Assembly: GCF_900129355.1 (NCBI RefSeq) | Contig: NZ_FQVL01000011.1 | Location: 36,777-100,776 of the forward strand | Direction: 5' to 3' | DNA length: 64,000 bases | Source of the DNA: Seinonella peptonophila | GTDB taxonomy: Bacteria > Bacillota > Bacilli > Thermoactinomycetales > Thermoactinomycetaceae | Shown here: one piece after another, positions 61,533-64,000 of the stretch | Numbering within the stretch: the stretch's first letter is position 1 | Layout: each line of letters begins with the position of its first letter | Notes under the pieces: generated by a model | What the model saw: the letters and a program-made list of their open reading frames with translations, nothing else | The model's database searches: none | What the model was told of the DNA's origin: nothing | Made by a program: the position numbers and the translations under genes

Positions 61533-62301
61533 ATAGCAGAGATAAACGTTACACCGAATAAATCAAGAAGTAAATTCACTGGTAGAAGATTGCTGCAACT
61601 CATCTTGCAACTTGTAGTTGTTGTGGTTATCACGGCACTTGGGGTGGAGGGCAATGCGATCCTAACGCTACTCATCGGTCTTGCTACATCGGTGGTGATT
61701 CTCGGGTACATTTGGGTGGTACAACGGACTGAGCGTCAAGCACCACTGGAGATGGAGAGAAAAGGAGCTGTGGCAGCCGTTGGGATAGGAACGATGATCG
61801 GCTTGGTGCTCTTCGGTGCGGTCATCTTGAACCTTTTCTTCCTTGAATATTACACCGTATCCGGACTGGGCTCGCCGATAGGGGCTTTGGGGCCTTTTGG
61901 CATGCTGACCGCCGCTGCCGTTACTGAAGAGGTCATGTTCGTGGGGTTTTGTTCCGGATATTCGAGGAGTGGACGGGCACTTGGATCGCACTTGTAATCA
62001 CCAGCCTGCTGTTTGGGCTGATGCATCTAGCAAATCCAAACGCCTCGCTTTGGGGTGCGCTAGCGATCGCTGTCGAAGCAGGTGGTCTGCTGACTGCTGC
62101 ATACGTCGCCACCCACAAGCTGTGGCTGGCGATTGGTCTATACATTGGCTGGAATATCGCCGGGGGCGTCATTTTCAGCACCGAGGTATCTGGCAACAAC
62201 ACCCCACAAGGACTGCTCGACGCAACCCTACATGGGAACACATTATTAACTGGCGGTCCTTCGGTCCTGAAGCAAGTCTTTACTCGAGTATTTTTGTATA
62301 A
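61533..62301 (+). pseudogene. Decayed CPBP intramembrane protease
   Basis: The frame follows a good ribosome-binding site, but the start codon is ATA (61533) rather than ATG. Membrane helices follow (LILQLVVVVVITALGVEG and others) and the CPBP signature breaks at TEEVMF: one missing base near 61945 shifts the expected RGVLFRIFEEWTGTW to another frame. The second motif, LLFGLMHLANPNASLW, is intact. A second deletion near 62250 shifts PFGPEAS. CPBP (Rce1-like) proteases act in bacteriocin immunity and other membrane tasks. With three lesions it is inactive. Base composition looks richer in G and C than that of nearby genes, suggesting transfer. Confidence 0.85.
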
Positions 62302-62407
62302 CATATTGTCTTCCACCCGCATAGCAGATGGTTTTCTGTTGAGCACAAAAAACGTGCTCAACTGGCTAAAGCCGTAATAAAAAAAGTCACACACATGTGA
62401 CTTATTT

Positions 62408-62923
62408 CTATCGCTCATCGATATCAGGAACATCAAGTTTATGTGTTCCTTTATCATTACCAATAACTGTTATATTCTTTTCTCGTGATGGCTCAAAAGT
62501 TATTCTCTTGGATTCCATAGTTTTACCTTCGGGAATCAAATCTTCTTGATCCTTATAAAATTCCTTCATAAGATCTACAACTTCTTCTCTTGCTATATAC
62601 TCATCTGGAATTAAAGGCTCATTACGTTCTTTTCGAAATTGCTGGATCTTTGCTATATCTCTAAGTGGATTTTCTCTCTCTGGATTAAAAGAGTATTCAA
62701 ATCTTTTTGTATCAGGATCAAAAACCTCCCCTATAAACCCACCATTAAAAAAATAATGACGAAATGGTAAATCAAATTTATCAAGAGCATGCAATGTACC
62801 CTCGTCTTTTAACTCAACACCTTCGCTTGATTCTCGTGGTAAATCTTTAGCTTTAGTACCTTGAAACGTTAAGCTTTCTCTAAATTTACTTATAATTTTT
62901 CTGTTTGGCTTATCTTCTGTCAA
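62408..62923 (-). CDS. Unrecognised charged protein, 171 residues
   Basis: The start is TTG at 62923 with AGGAGG upstream. The product is hydrophilic with no membrane segment or Cys. It has a middle segment FDPDTKRFEYSFNPERENPL and a helical stretch (DIAKIQQFRKERNEPLIPDE). The C-terminus is beta-rich (RITFEPSREKNITVIGNDKG). It may be an immunity, toxin or scaffold protein but I see nothing to choose. The gene stands alone. Confidence 0.55.
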   Translation of the reverse strand: MTEDKPNRKIISKFRESLTFQGTKAKDLPRESSEGVELKDEGTLHALDKFDLPFRHYFFNGGFIGEVFDPDTKRFEYSFNPERENPLRDIAKIQQFRKERNEPLIPDEYIAREEVVDLMKEFYKDQEDLIPEGKTMESKRITFEPSREKNITVIGNDKGTHKLDVPDIDER

Positions 62924-63106
62924 TATTGAAACCTCCTGTGACCTAATCTTTGTATATATTAAAATACACCATAAAGAAATATTAATCTAACTATTGCTGG
63001 TAAAATGATTCGACCATAAGACATGCGAGGAAATTGTACAGATATATTTTCGACTTCCTAAACGTTTCTGGGATTTGTTGGAGTCTAAAGATGGTTGTCG
63101 TTAGAA

Positions 63107-63130
63107 ACTCCCACCTGTAGAAGTGGGAGT
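63107..63130 (-). mobile_element. IS200/IS605-like end hairpin, copy 1
   Basis: ACTCCCAC, loop CTGTAGAA, GTGGGAGT: a perfect eight-base stem. Near-identical hairpins are typical ends of IS200/IS605-group elements. A second copy lies at 63398-63421. No transposase gene remains nearby. Confidence 0.55.
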
Positions 63131-63133
63131 CAG

Positions 63134-63396
63134 AGTGTAGACAAAGTCCCGTGATCGGCGGCTCGTGATCGTGGTTCCCGGCACGCTCCTAACCGGGCTT
63201 CCGAAGATGTGTGACTGCCGCGTTCTGTCAGCTTTCGCGGTCGGGCAAAACTCGTCTCCTCCGGCATTCGCCTGCGGAGACTCGAACAGTTTGCTCGCAA
63301 GGAAAATACCGCTTCAGCTGCCATTCCGCTAAGCGGCACCCTAAATGGAGTTTTGCCGTTCACCTCTCACTCGCTCAATAGGTTTTTCTTCAGTCT
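63134..63396 (-). repeat. Structured 265-bp repeat, copy 2 (inverted)
   Basis: The complement of this stretch matches 55253-55518 over its full length with scattered substitutions. The outer stem is weaker here than in copy 1 and the inner hairpins are kept. It lies exactly between two direct copies of an IS200/IS605-like hairpin. Confidence 0.85.
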
Positions 63397-63397
63397 A

Positions 63398-63421
63398 ACT
63401 CCCACCTGTAGAAGGGGGAGT
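63398..63421 (-). mobile_element. IS200/IS605-like end hairpin, copy 2
   Basis: ACTCCCAC, CTGTAGAA, GGGGGAGT: the same hairpin as copy 1 with one changed base in the stem. Confidence 0.5.
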
Positions 63422-63449
63422 TTCATATTAAGTAATGTTGAAACTGCCC

Positions 63450-64000
63450 CTAGATCGCAACCTCTGCTTTTAAAGTAAGTCCATGCTGGTAATCAATCAG
63501 TTTAAAATCGTTAATCGTAAAATCGCTTAATTCTTTAATATTTGGGTTTATCCAAAGTGTTGGAGCTGCAAATTGAGGTGAGTCTGTTTGGCGAGCAATC
63601 ACATCTAAATGTCGATCATAGACATGGATGTCTCCAATATTACATGTCATCGTTCCAAGATCATAGTTTGTAACCTGAGCTACCATACGTTGTAATACAT
63701 AATATTGAAAGACGTTAAAAGGCCAGCCAAGGAAAAGGTCTGATGAACGAGCGGTAACAATCAAATGTAATTTCCCCTCTTTGACGAGCCATTGGGTACT
63801 GTGCCAACAAGGCTCTAATTCCATTTCATCCAAATCATCGATATTCCACCAAGAAGTAATCAATCGGCGACTAGCAGGGTTATGACGAATTTGATAGATG
63901 AGATAGGTAAATACTTTGTCTACACTCTCCAACGAGGTAGAACCTTTGATGCTTCTTTTTATCTGATCTAAACCGATGTTAGATCTGGTACATCGAAGTT
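63450..64000 (-). CDS. thyA: Thymidylate synthase ThyA, N-terminus beyond window
   Basis: About 183 C-terminal residues are visible. Motifs in order: NPASRRLITSWWN, the catalytic region LEPCWHSTQW, RSSDLFLGWPFNVFQYYVLQ, then CNIGDIHVYDRH, all typical of ThyA, which methylates dUMP to dTMP with methylene-tetrahydrofolate. The PCW cysteine is the nucleophile, with the family's usual downstream Gln. The nearest family I recall is the B. subtilis ThyA type. The frame is open to the right edge. Confidence 0.93.
   Translation of the reverse strand, partial: LRCTRSNIGLDQIKRSIKGSTSLESVDKVFTYLIYQIRHNPASRRLITSWWNIDDLDEMELEPCWHSTQWLVKEGKLHLIVTARSSDLFLGWPFNVFQYYVLQRMVAQVTNYDLGTMTCNIGDIHVYDRHLDVIARQTDSPQFAAPTLWINPNIKELSDFTINDFKLIDYQHGLTLKAEVAI

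Overview
The window looks like a piece of a low-GC Gram-positive (Bacillota) chromosome. Ribosome-binding sites are strong (GGAGG), several genes start with TTG or GTG, and the recognisable proteins (PepV, CorA, TcpC/TcpE-type conjugation proteins, ArpU, a B. subtilis-like ThyA) have their usual relatives there. The multi-array type III-B CRISPR content would suit a Thermoactinomycetaceae-like member of Bacillales, but that placement is only a guess.

Layout. (1) 0-4.4 kb: a leftward cluster made of a NUDIX hydrolase, an amidohydrolase, a thymidylate-kinase-like protein, a cobalamin-binding radical SAM protein and a second, truncated radical SAM protein. It looks like a small-molecule or nucleotide-derivative pathway. 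(2) 4.7-10.7 kb: a decayed pepV, two unknown genes, an XRE-TPR (RRNPP-type) regulator followed at once by an 11-codon ORF that may encode its peptide, and corA. (3) 10.7-17 kb: small mobile-element genes, a tandemly duplicated HTH repressor encoded as one polypeptide, and a ParB-methyltransferase fusion. (4) 17-27.2 kb: a leftward conjugation operon running lipoprotein, TcpC, small membrane protein, TcpE, VirB4, VirB6-like protein, VirD4/TraG and a replication-relaxation protein. (5) 27-34 kb: cargo genes (formyltransferase-like protein, HNH nuclease, MDR dehydrogenase, SAH-hydrolase-like protein, zinc ribbon, XRE plus NUDIX pair). (6) 34-44 kb: a phage-type replication block (ArpU, VRR-NUC, VapE-type primase/helicase, family A DNA polymerase, DUF2815, broken DUF2800, excisionase-like HTH, divergent CI-type repressor). 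It ends in a broken tyrosine integrase and the 3' end of a tRNA-Thr gene, which looks like an attachment site. Regions 3 to 6 read as one decaying integrated conjugative or phage-like element; its left end was not found.

(7) 45-61 kb: a CRISPR region. Several short arrays fall into two repeat families (A and B) that share the same end on the transcribed strand. Between them lie a leftward cas6 and a rightward type III-B operon. The first gene of that operon is an unfamiliar membrane protein, translationally coupled to cmr1-cas10-cmr3-cmr4-cmr5-cmr6. Cas10 keeps the GGDD cyclase motif but has no HD nuclease domain, and no CARF effector is visible, so the membrane protein is the best candidate effector. 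A structured repeat of about 265 bp, a Cys-rich mini-protein and three membrane-protein genes lie between arrays.

(8) 59-64 kb: a secreted trypsin-like protease, a lipoprotein, a decayed CPBP protease, a second inverted copy of the structured repeat next to IS200/IS605-like hairpins, and the C-terminal part of ThyA. Many genes in the window are broken by single clean lesions, which points to recent decay of the mobile DNA.
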